Source: Hyalella azteca
Taxonomy: Eukaryota; Arthropoda; Malacostraca; Amphipoda; Hyalellidae
Direction: 5' to 3'
Assembly (NCBI RefSeq): GCF_000764305.2
Contig: NW_025944346.1
Span: 1 to 64,000, forward strand
Length of the DNA: 64,000 nucleotides
In this document: positions 48,670-61,417 of the stretch, in pieces
Numbering within the stretch: position 1 is the first letter of the stretch
Layout of the letters: each line of letters begins with the position of its first letter
The notes under the pieces: model-generated
What the model saw: only the letters and a program-made list of their open reading frames with translations
Database searches by the model: none
What the model was told of the DNA's origin: nothing
Translations under genes and position numbers: made by a program

Positions 48670-48688
48670 AGATGTGTATAAGAGACAG
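48670..48688 (+). other. Nextera mosaic end (sequencing adapter)
   Basis: Exact AGATGTGTATAAGAGACAG inside the wedged contig; non-genomic. Confidence 0.97.
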
Positions 48689-48790
48689 CCTCTATACATA
48701 ATATAAATCACTTCTCCTGTTCAGTTTGTGTACTTACATACATTAAAATACGATTTTTCAAGTGTACGAATATTTATTTCCCCCCACTGT

Positions 48791-49009
48791 ATATTTCAGT
48801 CATAAGTTCACTGTGGTCGTGTGGCGTAGGTCCTTGGTTTGGGTTTATCAGGATTTAGAACCTTTGTTTACCGCGATTCCTGAATTATAGTCTAAGAAAT
48901 GTTATCACTAGAATTCAATATGATACTAAACATATATTATTTATTTGCGCTAAAAAAATCAAGAGTAGGTAACTTAATCATTAATAAAACGATATTGTCT
49001 GCAAGGGAA
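48791..49009. repeat. Dispersed repeat C, copy 2
   Basis: Matches 41468-41689 and ends at the same GCAAGGGAA. The right flank differs (CTCATCCG here, GAATGAAGG there), confirming the boundary. Confidence 0.75.
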
Positions 49010-49458
49010 CTCATCCGTGTTGATTGTTTGGGGAGTGTTGGTTTGTTGGTGCCTCGCAGTTGATTCATCCACTTGTATCAGTCTCAGTATATTCAGTCAC
49101 TTGCATGAGATTATGGGTTGTTGTTGAGAACTGAACCTGACTGGTTTGAAAGAAGACTATCAGGAAAATATTAATGTGTCGTGTTGGCTCGTGTTGTGCC
49201 CTGCAGTTGCCAGTTTTGTATTTCGATTCATTGTTGCATTGGGCTTGCGTTGCACTGGTGCGAAGTGGTGTCGTGATGCGTATTTTTTTGTCTCGTGGTT
49301 ATGTGCTCGTGGGTGTGTCGTGCTAGACCGTGGTTGTCGCGGGGCAGTGGATGATGGTGCTTGGTTGTTTCTAGCTGGTTCGTGATTGTTTTTCTGTCGA
49401 TTGGTTATGTTGTGTTTTTTAGTGGTTGTGACGTGCTGATGCGTATTTGTGCTGTGCT

Positions 49459-49459
49459 N
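49459..49459. other. Single N, contig join
   Basis: Copy 2 of the duplication starts in the next base. Copy 1 is continuous with its left flank at the equivalent position, so this too is an artificial join. Confidence 0.85.
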
Positions 49460-50035
49460 TTATCTCTTGAGAGCGGGTACTTTAGCCTCTCGTGTATAAC
49501 AAGATGTTATTGGGGCAGTGACATGATGAAGAAATATTTCCAATAAAAGTTTGTGGAAATTGATTCTTAACCTATTGCTTGACGGATTAATTCATTTTGA
49601 GAATTACAATCAAAGGGTCTGAATGATTCAAAATAAATTATTTTAAAATTTTCCTACTCAAATTTGGTGTGAAATTTTTTACCAAATACATTGGGAAATA
49701 TCTACGAAGTAACGCGTTGCCACTTAGTTATTAGCTATTGACAATTATGTCGGCAAGTTAGAGGGGGAATCTTGTGGACTGTAGCTGAAGCTTTATATTT
49801 ATTGAATTTTGATTATCAACCATTTTTGAACTGTAATTTATAATTATCATTCAACTGTAGTCATTAATTATTGTTTTCTTAGTCCTTCCAATTCACCCTC
49901 TTCCGGCGCTATAGGTGTGTGCTCGAAATGTTTAACTTTTACAGTGGAGAATAAATCCTATAAGCTGTACTTCTACACAAGAAGTACAGTGTTACAATAG
50001 TTTATGAGTCGGAAACCAGTTTTTTAATTATTTCC

Positions 50036-50189
50036 TTTTTAGCGCATTTTCTCATTTATGGAAAAAAGGCGCTATCGTGCTCGTCATGTCCGTCCGTCCG
50101 TCCGTCTGTCTGTCCGTCCGTGACTTCACGTTTTTGTCGACGAGAAAATGCGCTCTCTGACACTCACTGCAGTGAGTACTGAGTTACAT
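50036..50189 (+). mobile_element. HINE-like element, copy 5 (duplicate of copy 4)
   Basis: As far as I can read, identical to the copy at 47546-47699. It lies inside the duplicated segment and should not be counted as an independent insertion. Confidence 0.8.
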
Positions 50190-50480
50190 TTTTTATGTCA
50201 CGGTTAGTGCTCATTTAGATTCATCTGTTGTCATTCGGCTAGGTGGTATAATTAATTCCATTATGATTATTCTTTGACTTAATATTCTCCCAACTACTTA
50301 ATGATGCTGGTCTTTCCATCTAATATAAATTAAATGCCCATTGTAGGCTTTTTTCGGTCATTATAACGATAATATCATACTGATTTTTTCTTCACTCGTA
50401 TGAATCTTTAGGGAGGCAAATGCTGATACGACGGAGGTTATCCTAAGTTAATTACAGAAACCTCCTTTTCAGAAATATTT

Positions 50481-50723
50481 GAGGTGATCACTCCTTAGGA
50501 CTAGTTGAGGTGATCTCTTCGCAGGACTAGTTAAGGTGATCTCTTCTCAGGACTAGTTAAGGTGATCTCTTCGCAGGACTAGTTAAGGTGATCTCTTCGC
50601 AGGACTAGTTAAGGTGATCTCTTCGCAGGACTAGTTAAGGTGATCTCTTCTCAGGGCTAGTTAAGGTGATCTCTTCTCAGGACTAGTTGAGGTGATCTCT
50701 TCTCAGGACTAGTTAAGGTGATC
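50481..50723. repeat. 26-bp minisatellite, copy 2
   Basis: Same unit and same total length (243 bp) as 47991-48233. The TCGCAG/TCTCAG variants fall in a slightly different order, as expected between alleles. Confidence 0.9.
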
Positions 50724-51013
50724 GTATTTACGTAGCAGCAGCAGAAGGAAGAGCACCAGCCAGCCCAGCTGTGGAACGATATCTTATCACGGCGGGTTAA
50801 CGCACTCGAGACCTCAGTTCTGCCAGTTGGTTACATACTCTTAAAAGTACGCGTTAAATTATATTGAAGTTGGCTGTATTTTTGTGATTGCTTACTTGCA
50901 TGAACTTCTAGCCTCAAATGTGTATAAGGTGAGGCTTTACGATATCGTTTGTACATTTAAACAACTTTGACCTGAGATTCAACGATACCATGCAGAGCGA
51001 AATATTTTGTGTT

Positions 51014-54000
51014 CCTCTTTAACGCCGTCCAACGAAATCAATTAGAATAGAATAGAAGTGTCGGCACTGAAGATATAGGCCCATGGCCTGTTGCCGATTC
51101 TTGAATTTTTCGTGACTTGATTCACAAGGGATCCTGCCTTTGGAACTCGATCTTTAAATAACTTTCCATAATTGGGTTATAATATTCGTACTTGAATTGA
51201 TAGCTCATGCATCAGCCAGTAAAAAATTATTACTCTGAACAACCAGATCCTCAATTCAGACTTGACGTGACCTCTCAGAAACTAATTGCTACGCATTACG
51301 CGTTCTATTGGGGGCAGTTTGGACCATATTATAACTTGTCTATAATTGCCTGATCGGTACACTGGCACACAGTAACTCTAAAGAATATGAGTGCGTTTTA
51401 TGCATTGACTTGCCCACTGGAGCAGCAAGTGACTGAAGAAAACATTGAACGAGGCCGCCATCTGCAGCTCCCAGGATCGTGACCATTTACGCTCATTGTT
51501 CCTGAAGATTCAGCGAAGTCATTTTGCTGCTTGAATTTCGGTCCTTTGTTCTATTGTGGCGCGGCTGACTAGCTTGCATGTTTTGTGGCTGCAACTCCAC
51601 CACATAATTTACCTGCATTTTTAACTAAGGTTTCTATTTTAGTTTCCATCATTGCGCAATTTTCTTGTTCTTGACCACAAATTTCTGTATGTTTTTCTAC
51701 TGCAAATTTATCTAGAAATGAACTAAAGATTGCCACAGTTCGTGCGAGCATCTCCATGATTCGAAGAAATCATTTACACACGCAGAAATAATGTTTGTTC
51801 GTTAAATTTTTTTCTTCAAAGTACTAAATGGGTCCTGCAGCTTGCAATTTGTTAGAATTAGAAACTAACTAAACTATCTTGTAATTTGTGACGCGATCAG
51901 TAATGTTATTGTTCCAGAGAAACTGAAATGTTATTTATATGTAAAATGAGAAACCAGGTGGTTCACAGACGCAATATCTTCGCAGCGGAGCTTTCATAGA
52001 CGCCGACAGCTATTCTCTATCGCTGCCGCCATCGACACGATCGACAACCTCCTGCTTGTGCAGTGATGTTTCGCTGCTCTTTAATTCTTATAAACTCGGG
52101 TGCTAGCGTACTTATGTAGGACAGCGCTTACTTAGCTGTGGGTAAGTTGTGTTTTGCCTTCTCGAAATTTATGGAGCTGAGCTCAATTTTTCCGTGGATC
52201 GGCAAATGTGGTTCATTTATCAGCCTAATTATATGTTTAGTTTTATCATATTCTATAGGATGACAGGAGAGAGAATCGTCCGTCGTATATAGAGACTCGT
52301 GACGAAGAACCACGTCCCCTGGTGATGCAGGGGGGCATCGTCCGTCGTAGTGACTCGTCACGGTCACTTTACGTCAACGTGTTTGTGCCGCACAAATGGA
52401 TCCGTGAAGCAGATGCCCGCATTTTATCTCGAACCCTAGAGAAAATATGGCGCAGGTTTTACCTCGCTCTAACTGACCCCTCAATCTGTACCCCCACGGC
52501 ACCTCACGACTGTTGTTTTAGGGAGTCAACTAGGATTTCGTCCAAGAAAGAGTTGAAACATTTCTGGTTTTGTGGATTTTTTTTTCTTGCCATACGAAAC
52601 GAAAGATATCGTCTCCATAAATGGTGGAGCACGGATTCTTTTTTGGCTTTTGAGGAGATTTGCAATGTCTTGTTCGGCATCTTAGTTTTTCTGTGTACAA
52701 GTAAGATTATGAATTTTTGCTCAACATTCCTCTCATTTTGCAGCTTCTAAACCATCGACAATATCGATCACTTAATTCACTTACCAATAAAAAGGATTCG
52801 TATTTTGACGGCTGCTACGGTCAAATTTTCCTAATGTCTTCCTTGATCAGATGGTTTCTTGACTTCTTCTATATACGGTTCGATACTTTCTTGACGGCTG
52901 CTATACTCAACTATATATGTTCCTTGACGGCTGCTATGGTTTGATGGTTCCTTGACGGTTGCTATTAACTTTGACGGTCTGTAGACAGCGTTGATGGTAT
53001 GATTGTTTCTTGGCGGCTACGATAGTTGGACTTGATTGATTGAGAGAATGACTTGAGTCATTTTTGATGTGGACGACAGTTGAATGGATGAGTATCATGA
53101 AAATATATTCGTGAATGCATTGCATGCCCACTGAATTCATGATTTGACTGAGAAAGCTATTCTGACTGAAGTATATCTAAATTTGCATCAATTATTCTAT
53201 GGGGGCTCTGCGTAATCAGATTCTTTGCGTAACTGAACTACCTAAAAGAGAAGATGCTTTTATATCTCTGACTCAGCTTTACGCACTTGAATTACCAACG
53301 GTTGTATGTACGCTATCGTGAGCTGCCATCGACTACAAGTCGTCTTGTCAGGCCTGTATATGAACGCTGTTTTTTGTCCGAAAATGTAACATAATTTTTA
53401 TAACCGAAGTTTCAATAGAGCTAATGACAGGTGAAGAAAATTCACCCTAATTGCGATTATAAACCTGATAGCTTTTCACCTTATCTGTAGATCTTATAGA
53501 TTCTGACCTTATCTGTAGATATTATTCATAGATTCGGAATACTTACATTTTGCAATACGTATAGGTTCTGCAAGAGCATTTTGAGGCAAACCGTGCTAAC
53601 CATACGTCCTGATAAGTGGATGGTCAGAGATGTTTTGTCTTTTAGGGTTAGTTATAAATGACAGATGGTTACCTACGAACTTTGATTCTGTATTGTACGA
53701 GTAAACCTCCCTGATATTAAAAAAAAACAGAAGAAATTTACTCATATTTCGGACAAAGTAGTCTAGCTACTGAGCGTGACTGCATATGATCTTTGGATCT
53801 GCATTGCGTACACTTACGACTTGAGAGTTTCTGACTTAAGACTGACTGCGGCAGCGCTGGTTACACAGCATCGTTATGGCCAATTGACGACGAATGCCAG
53901 CGACCGTCTGGCACCGAGCCACCATAGCCCTCACCCGCTTCCCCTCTTTCTTATTTATATTCGCCTCATTTATCTACTACATGTTTTACACTTACCATTT

Positions 54001-57000
54001 TTCTCTCCGTGTGTGACTCTATTCACAGCGCCGTCATACTTCTATAGGGCTATTAAAGCCGATTTATTGACCTGAAATGGGAACGCTGAGGGCAGAGTTA
54101 GTGGCTACTTTTAAGTGGATGCGATAAAACACCCACTACGCAAGTACATATGAACCTGCTACTTAACTATTACTGAATAGTATTTAATACTTAATTAGGA
54201 GGTTAGTTAATTGCTATGTCTTAATGTCGAAGCAGTCAAACTTAACGTTTCTGGGGCCATCTTCTTTGGTGGTCGATTATTTATGATCGATTTCTATTGC
54301 ATACCGGTAGTTCGCATTTCTTGTTGTATAATTCCGCTACTAATCATGGACGAAATTACGCAAAAAACGTCGCATTGTATTTGACTGGACAAAATTGTTG
54401 AATAAATATAAGAAATTGTATTGTAGTGCATATTGAATTTAATATTACTGAGTATACCTCTAATCACTCTTTTGATTTAGTTCGCTAAATTAGATTACAG
54501 TATCTTATTTTGTTTGGACAAACATGAGCGCGTACGAAGGTTTCGTTTGAAAGCCTCTATCCTATATAATCTTCAATAATTTATGGCAGTAATTTGTCAT
54601 AATAATGCATACTGCAGAATACAATACAATTTATATAATAAGGATGATTTAAACTGAGCCGTGTGATAGATTAATAGGATTTTTACTTTGTGTGTCGCCG
54701 TTGAAACGCTGTGCGTCTGACAGACTCAAATTTGGCTGCGTGCTCGGTCTTGGTTTTTTTCAATTAAATCCTATGGGTGATTTGTTATTATTACCTTTGA
54801 AATACATGACTTTACAGCTTGCTAGAATTAGGTTACATTTATTGCTATATCGGTAGGAAAATAAACACATTTAGTTTCTACGAAGAAATAAAGATATTCG
54901 TCGTTTCGCCGCTAGGGAAGTAACACTCAATTATTCAAATGATCAGATGGCTGATTTAATTTTAGTTTAAATGTGCTATTGTTAAGATGGTCTCATTTTT
55001 ATCTGTGATTATCTCGATCTATTTTTAGCTCTATTTCTGTTTTGGATGCACTTTTTTGTTGATAGCGATAAACGGTATTACGATTTGAACGTGAGTCTTG
55101 CATTTGCTAGCGAAAACAGTGCTCTTAGATGATTTCCGTTACTGTGATCTCCTTGCTTCATTACACTCATATTTATAATCAAGACACTTGAATATGAAGC
55201 TTATTGACGATGTATTTTATGTATTTTTTTAAGTATTTCTTATGTTTGTCGAATTATTTTATGTTTATGAAAGAGGCTCAGTGTCGGTCACCTTGCAGAC
55301 TCTATTTCTGGCCCTCATTGACCCCATCGAGCGGCGTGACCTCCGCTGAAATGCTAGGGTCAGATTCTCGTAGTTAGTAACGATGGTCGTAACGTAAGTG
55401 AGTTTCCTATCGTGTAAGGTTGCTACGGTCGTAAATTGCATGGTTGATTGAAGATATAAGATCCCCGCCTGTGCTGCCGGCAGGGTTGTTTATAGAACAG
55501 GACAAATTAATTAATGTATTTACGACTGTATAGCTTGACAAGCTTAGAGAACCTGTTACAGGTTCTTTACTAAACTAATTCGATTATTCTGTTGGACTTG
55601 AAAATTTAATCAATAAATACAATGAAATTATTTTTTGTCCTCCAGGGAGTTTCCTGAGTGCTTGGATGCGTTGCCATTCACATGTTTTTTTAACAACATT
55701 GTTAGGGCTAAAAACGTGCTATAATTCTGAATAATTGGCCTGTGAAAATTATTTCTTCGTAGTTCTGCTACAATATAAGGAGAGTAAATTCCAACCATTG
55801 GACGTATTTGCTTTATTTCTGGCAAGTGAAAACCTGCCACTAATTTTTAATTAGTTAGCGTAGACCGCCTCGTAGAGGTGACAAGACTACAAGCTTAACT
55901 ATGGGCGAATTTCATATATAGAAGTTGGTAGAGAGGGGAGGGGGTTGAAGCTGATATTACTGTTGAAGTTGATGTTGCTATCCCATGCTTCATGCTATTA
56001 AACGTAGCAGGCGTGCTGAATTGATCTCGGTTTATACGAGGCGATTATTGTATAGCTGCGGCCGTTGCTGCTGCACAAACCACAAACCGGTTTTGCCTGA
56101 TTTATGCGCCGGTTTTGTTGTTCCAGGCAAACGTGCCGTGGCGTCCCAGTCGGTTTCTGGTGTGTGCAAAGTTCCTGGTTGATGATCATTCGCGTCTCCC
56201 GGATCCGGTTCTTTCTTTTTAAAACGTACATCTAATTTTTTCATGTTTTCTAGTCCTTGTAATTCTAGTCTAGGTTGTAAATTCTTTGAAATTCCGAACG
56301 GTTTCTGCTAACAGAATTTCAGTTGTGATGGAATAATTCTAGCCTCTGATCATAAGTAATCAGTGAACAGTGTTTATCCTATTAATTAATTGATACGCAC
56401 TATAATTAATTCATTATCAGATCCAAATAAAAATTAATGTGCACTTAATCATATTTCTATATGCTATATGGTGATTTACATGCAGCTGCTGGCCTCGTGA
56501 GGGCTCAATTTTTTTACGCTTGTCATTTATTTCAATCTCAAATTAGAGATACTATATTATATACATTAGGAATCGTTCGTCGGCATCATTATGTAAATTT
56601 TAATGATGTACCTTCAATTTCGCATTCCGAGCTCGATTAATTTTTATTTTTACTTGTATCCGTTGTTTTAAAGTTTCGTTATCTCATACTCCTGTCTGTA
56701 GTTAATGAACCTGAAGCACCATTTTTACTTAAACGAAAATAGTTTAGGAATCAGAAAATACACCGTCATGTTGTATAGGCTTTAGCTTACCACATATTCA
56801 CTGTATTGTTCATCTTTAGGTCTCTTCTCCTTCATAGTACATGAACCTCTAATTATGATGGAGGCTACAACCCCGACACCTCGTTACCCTCTCCTAAAAA
56901 GGGTATATAGGTACTCTTAACACGTGGCCTATAGTCTTGCTCCCTTTTGTTTGTTCAATGAACGAACGAAGAAAAAACAGTATTCTATTTTCGCAAGGCA

Positions 57001-57964
57001 ATTTGCTTGGCGCGCGTTTGAAAAGAATCCACCTTTATTGATGTTAAAGTGTTCATTATTTTAAACATATGCTAAAATTTAATTTTGAAACATGTTAACT
57101 TGCTTCACAATATGTTCCGGCATTGAAAAAATGGATGGCCAGCTCTTTTAATTATTGTTTCGTCGAAGTAAAATCGGTTCTAGTTTGTAACACATTTTTG
57201 TGTGCAGTCTCTGAATGCATACCGCGCTCAAGACTTAATAAAAACTTATAGCTCGAGATGGAATTTTGAACATTCCATTTGAAGTAAAGGAACGCATTTA
57301 ACTGCTGTCATGAATTCAAGTTTTTCCTTATAGTGTTCATCCATTAAATTTGTTTTCTTGTAGTGGCCACGAATATACAGCGCAATATTGGAGACTTTCT
57401 ATTGGAGGCCTGAAAAATAAACTAAAATGCGGTTCTGTTAAATTGCTCATGATTTCTTACGTACAGAGACGATCAGAATATCTTTAATGATATCAACAAG
57501 ATGTTAAATCTGTTTACTATAACCTTCCGTGTGAGCTTCATCAATTTATCTAATATAATTAACTGTGGGACAAAACATCGATAATTTAACCTTTTACTGC
57601 CACCAACATTGCACTGCGATCTGCATAGAGAGCTGCACGCGATCACAGCCGACATGAAGTGAGTCATGGCAGCGTGACTCGGCAACCCGGCGTGATGCTG
57701 CTAACTCTGCATCAGCGTAGGCGTTTGCTCATTTGTTAACGTGCCTTCCAGTTGATCCCAACTCAATACTGCACCAGTTACTGTAATAATGCAGTAAGGC
57801 GTCAGTTCCGATATTGCGGTACACATCACAAGCTGGAAGCGCGTTTTCTGAAGAAATCCGTGGCCCATTGATGTAAGAATTTATTTATTTTAACATTATT
57901 TGTCCCGTTACTGCTTGATGGGACGGCCACGGGCTTGAACTAAAAAAATATATTTCTATATATA
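51014..57964. other. Intergenic, no firmly supported gene
   Basis: The 142-codon + frame at 52322-52750 is of chance length. CTTGACGGCTGCTAT recurs irregularly at 52805-52990. A - strand frame at 55628-55840 (LPEIKQIRPMVGIYSPYIVA) and overlapping frames on both strands at 55985-56244 have some protein-like composition but no recognisable family or splice pattern. Confidence 0.35.
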
Positions 57965-58115
57965 GATGGGTCATAACGTCCAAATGCTGACGCACTTTCT
58001 GCACGTGACTCTTTTTTTTGTGGGGCAAAATTAGGTTAGGATGACCCACACGCAAGAAGAACATCGCTATTTGGGCAAAGTCCCATTTCTCTCTGCGTAT
58101 ATAGACGCGTACTGC
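57965..58115. repeat. Dispersed GGGTCA-ended repeat, further copy
   Basis: GGGTCATAACGTCC (57967) and ATGACCCACA (58041-58050) are inverted. The adjacent ACATCGCTATTTGGGCAAAG (58062-58081) matches 38330 and 38693. Confidence 0.35.
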
Positions 58116-58492
58116 ACTTTGCCACGAGCATCGCTTAAGCTGCTGAATGACCAGGCGGTGATCGAATGTCGGGGTGTTTGTTTGACGTTTAAATGGCTTC
58201 TAGGTTCGTCGTTCTGTTTATTTTGGGTGTGTTTGTCAATGACATTGTGTGCCCAGCAACACAGCTTGTAGCTTGTGGGGAAATGAAGCGCGTGAAACAC
58301 CTTTCCTATAAAACCGCGCTGATTAGTTCTATTATGCGTGTTGATAATACGATTTTGAGGGGTCGCGCATTGAAGTTAAACATGTCAGCTCTGTACATTT
58401 AATTATGATTGAAGTATGTGTGTAATTGGACATATGATCGAAGTGTCCATGCGAATTTTGCTCACTTAGAGTTTCCCATTGAGACACGAGTG

Positions 58493-59350
58493 CCCACACT
58501 CTGTTCACTCTGCGATCGACGTGAAATAAAGATGATCGCATGATTGCTCAATCACAGAAGTAGGACGTGTTGACATACTGGAACTGTTTTTGAGCCAACT
58601 CTGTTCACTCTGAGACGTCGTATGTGTGGCTTAATTGACGTGCTCATGCCAGCTCTGTTCACTCTGAGACGTCGTACGTGTGGCTTAATTGACGTGATTA
58701 TGCCAACTCTGTCAACTCAGACGTCGTATGTGTGGACTTAATTGACGTGCTCATGCCAACTCTGTTCACTCTGAAACGTCGTACGTGTGGACTTAATTGA
58801 AGTGATTATGCCAGCTCTGTTCACTCAGACGTCGTATGTGTGGACTTAATTGAAGTGATTATGCCAGCTCTGTTCACTCAGACGTCGTATGTGTGGACTT
58901 AATTGAAGTGCTCATGCCAACTCTGTTCACTCAGACGTCGTATGTGTGGACTTAATGACGTGCTCATGCCAACTCTGTTCACTCAGACGTCGTATGTGTG
59001 GACTTAATGCCATGCTCATGCCAACTCTGTTGACTCATACGTCGTATGTGTGGACTTAAATTGACGTGCTCATGCCAACTCTGTTCACTCAGACGTCGTA
59101 TGTGTGGACTTATTGCCATGCTTATGCCAACTCTGTTCACTCAGACGTCGTATGTGTGGACTTAAATTGCCATGCTCATGCCAACTCTGTTCACTCAGAC
59201 GTCGTATGTGTAAACTTAATTGACGTGCTCATGCCAACTCTGTTGACTGAGACGTCGATGTGGACTTAATTGACGTGCTCATGTCAACTCTGTTCACTCT
59301 GAGACGTCGTATGTGTGGACTTAATTGACGTGTTCATGCCAACTCTGATC
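58493..59350. repeat. 53-57-bp minisatellite, about 14 units
   Basis: Units of GACGTCGTATGTGTGGACTT, AATTGACGTGCTCATGCC, AACTCTGTTCACTCA, 53-57 bp each, with decay at both edges. Nearly every unit keeps the GACGTC palindrome and CATGCCAACTCTGTT. Short + frames across it are by-products. Confidence 0.9.
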
Positions 59351-60300
59351 CCTGAGACAGTACGTGTAGAGTTTGCCCTCGAGAGCGCTGCGTTGGCAGA
59401 TGACAGTAACTCTGGCGCTTATCTGCGCGGTTGTTGTGCCAGGCTCTCAGATAAGGCAATTAATGAAGGCGAGTATTCACTCAGAACATTGAATGGGTCA
59501 TTTTGTCCAACTAGTGACACGTGCTTGCTCATAGTAGGAGCAGACAGGCACTGAAACACTCTGTTGCAAACACGCCACGTAGCACTGCTATACACTCTTT
59601 TGCCGGGTCAAACTGGATTAGATTGACGGCTGCATGGAAGTGCATCGGTACTTGGAAAAATAGTCTCCCTTATTTCTATGAGTGCTGCTTCGCTGATCAA
59701 GCGTGGGCTTGTGATATTTGCAGTAATATTTTGATTATATTCGTTATATATTGCCGACTGTCATTTCCTGATTTATTTCAATATTAGTAATGAAATGATG
59801 ACAACGGTAATAAAAGATTGGAAATTACTTTAAATCTCCAAGCATGTTTATATTGTAGAAATACGTAGATATCTTAGACATCGAATGATGAATTTCGGTA
59901 GTTTGTCATTAGATAATAAAACTTGAAGGTATGAGGTGAAGAATTTGCGAATGTGCGTATTTAAATTCTTATGGTCATACGATAAAAATATTTCGCGAAC
60001 TAAATAATTTAATCGATGGTAATTCTGCAATCCCTGATGGATATACCTATAAATTTCATTTCTAATTTCATTTCCATTTCAATGTGCAAATTCACTAATA
60101 ACCTTGAACCGTAAGTTGTCGTGACAGGCCAAATTGATGAGAAGTCTACGCAAATTAATTCATTCCTTGCAAAGCTTGAGCCGCGGTCTTGAGGAGCTCG
60201 CACGCCAGGCTGGATACGCGGCGTGATGGAGGAGCGTATCCTTCGTATCCTTGTAAGGCGCTGGGAGGGTAAGGAGCGAGTCCTGCTTTGCATAAAGTTC
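59351..60300. other. Upstream region of the Ig gene, no gene seen
   Basis: AT-rich sequence with no clear promoter motif. The transcription start of the Ig gene is not placed; exon 1 may be preceded by further 5' untranslated exons. Confidence 0.35.
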
Positions 60301-60311
60301 CTGTGATACTG

Positions 60312-60434
60312 GCGCTACCTGAGCCGTTATCAGGGCTGCAGTGTAACGCTCAAAAAGGGTGGCTACTGAAATGGTCTTAGCAATGGTGCTACCTGAGCCA
60401 TTATCAGGGCTACAGTGTGACGCTCAATAAGGGT
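60312..60434. repeat. 48-bp direct repeat pair upstream of the Ig gene
   Basis: GCTACCTGAGCC...TTATCAGGGCT followed by ACGCTCAA occurs at 60312-60359 and 60385-60433 with about five differences. It lies 90-200 bp upstream of the start codon and could be intronic, untranslated or regulatory. Confidence 0.7.
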
Positions 60435-60519
60435 ATGATTATTTTTTGTACTAATGAGCAAACGATATTCAAGTGTATAAGTAAGAAATGATTTATTTTG
60501 GCAGGTGGTGCGTGCGGCG

Positions 60520-60607
60520 ATGGCTGTGAGGTGGTACAGCGCAGTGCTGCAGGTGGCGCTGCTATACCAGCTCTGCGTCAGCTCTACCGGCGCTGTGAAT
60601 ACACAAC
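60520..60607 (+). CDS. Ig-domain protein, exon 1: start and signal peptide
   Basis: ATG at 60520 in a good context (GCGATGG) encodes 29 codons plus one base: MAVRWYSAVLQVALLYQLCV then SSTGAVNTQ. The hydrophobic core VLQVALLYQLCV followed by small residues (SSTGA) is a typical secretory signal peptide with cleavage near the TGA motif. The exon ends C|GTGAGTG, a strong donor, in phase 1; it joins exon 2 by forming CTG (Leu). A TTTTGGCAG just before 60505 is a plausible acceptor, so the 5' untranslated region may begin in an earlier exon. The product enters the secretory pathway and is probably a cell-surface or secreted Ig-family adhesion or receptor protein; the rest lies beyond 64000. Confidence 0.8.
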
Positions 60608-60614
60608 GTGAGTG

Positions 60615-60783
60615 CAGGGGCCATATTTTCAAAACTCGCTAAGTGAACGTAAAAACTTACGCTCTATTTTCTTGTCTATGATTGGTGGATTTTGCTTGAA
60701 AAGCCGTCAATAATTGGCTGATGAACTTACGATCTCTTAACTTTTTTTGGGCCTGTATGGTTAAGAGATCAAGTATGGGCCCT
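60615..60783. mobile_element. MITE family B, copy inside intron 1
   Basis: Ends CAGGGGCCATATTTTC and (inverted) CAGGGCCCATACTT. The interior TCTATGATTGGTGGATTTTG, TTGAAAAGCCGTCAATAATT and GGCTGATGAACTTACGAT is the reverse complement of 12598-12745. Near the right end a private insertion creates the hairpin GATCTCTTAAC...GTTAAGAGATC (60731-60770). Confidence 0.65.
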
Positions 60784-61319
60784 GAACATGACTCTTGTTT
60801 TTACTCAGTAATGTTTTTGTTAATATGAATAGTTTGACTTGATGATTGACGGTGTATTTATAATTGAGAATTATAGTAAACCAATGAAGCTCATATCTTT
60901 TAACCAAATGTGAAATATTCTGAGTGAAATATATTAATTTGATCTTTAATCATATTACTGCCAAAATATTGTAACATGTGACATCTCAAGCATATGTAAC
61001 ACGCTACTTGGTAACAAACGCTGGCACAGATATTGCACAACAGCTTCATGGTCATTATTGTAACAATTAGTTATTGTCGTTCAGTCATGAATTTAATCAC
61101 GTGCATAACATTATTTAGATGACACGCAAGTACGTATACTGCATTACACATACGGCAGAGTCAACGTATAATTTATACCAACACGAGATCACGAATGAGG
61201 TACCTACTAATTCGTCTACGACGATTTGTCGTTAAAATTCGTTAAAATGCTTGCCATCTTTAGCATTATTCGCAACAAACTGATAATATTTCAGCGTTAT
61301 GTTAAAGCCAGTGCGGTGT

Positions 61320-61410
61320 TTAATTCATTAATTTATTATACAATTCATTATATAATTCATTATGCAATTCATTATACAAATCATTCAATTCACCACACAA
61401 TTCATTATAT
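61320..61410. repeat. 12-13-bp AT-rich tandem repeat at the exon 2 acceptor
   Basis: About seven units of ATTCATTATACA variants. It takes the place of an ordinary branch point and polypyrimidine tract region and stops just before ATATATTTCAG. Confidence 0.8.
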
Positions 61411-61417
61411 ATTTCAG

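Larger units (their letters stand above)
48565..49458. other. Wedged contig between duplicate ends
   Basis: 894 bp bounded by Ns on both sides. It holds an adapter (48670-48688), repeat C (48791-49009) and a G/T-rich stretch with an incidental + strand frame at 49146-49385. It does not belong between the duplicated flanks if those are one locus. No gene is supported. Confidence 0.7.
49460..51013. repeat. Large duplication, copy 2 (start of right contig)
   Basis: 1,554 bp nearly identical to 46979-48563; see that entry. After 51013 the sequence continues into unique DNA (CCTCTTTAACGCC). Confidence 0.9.
60608..61417 (+). other. Ig gene intron 1
   Basis: 810-bp phase-1 intron, GTGAGT...TTTCAG. 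A family B MITE begins about 8 bp after the donor, and an AT-rich short tandem repeat ends about 10 bp before the acceptor, so nearly all sequence next to both splice sites is repeat-derived. Confidence 0.8.

Noticed and set aside
49146..49546. Hydrophobic + strand frames as membrane proteins
   Set aside because: They lie in a G/T-rich stretch of the misplaced contig, and the second runs across an N join.
46979..51013. Genuine recent segmental duplication
   Set aside because: The exact coincidence of both duplicate edges with single Ns, and the adapter-bearing contig between them, favour an assembly artefact; kept as a finding to test.
52322..52750. 142-codon + strand frame
   Set aside because: Unremarkable composition and no splice or start context; about this length is expected by chance in 64 kb of AT-rich DNA over six frames.
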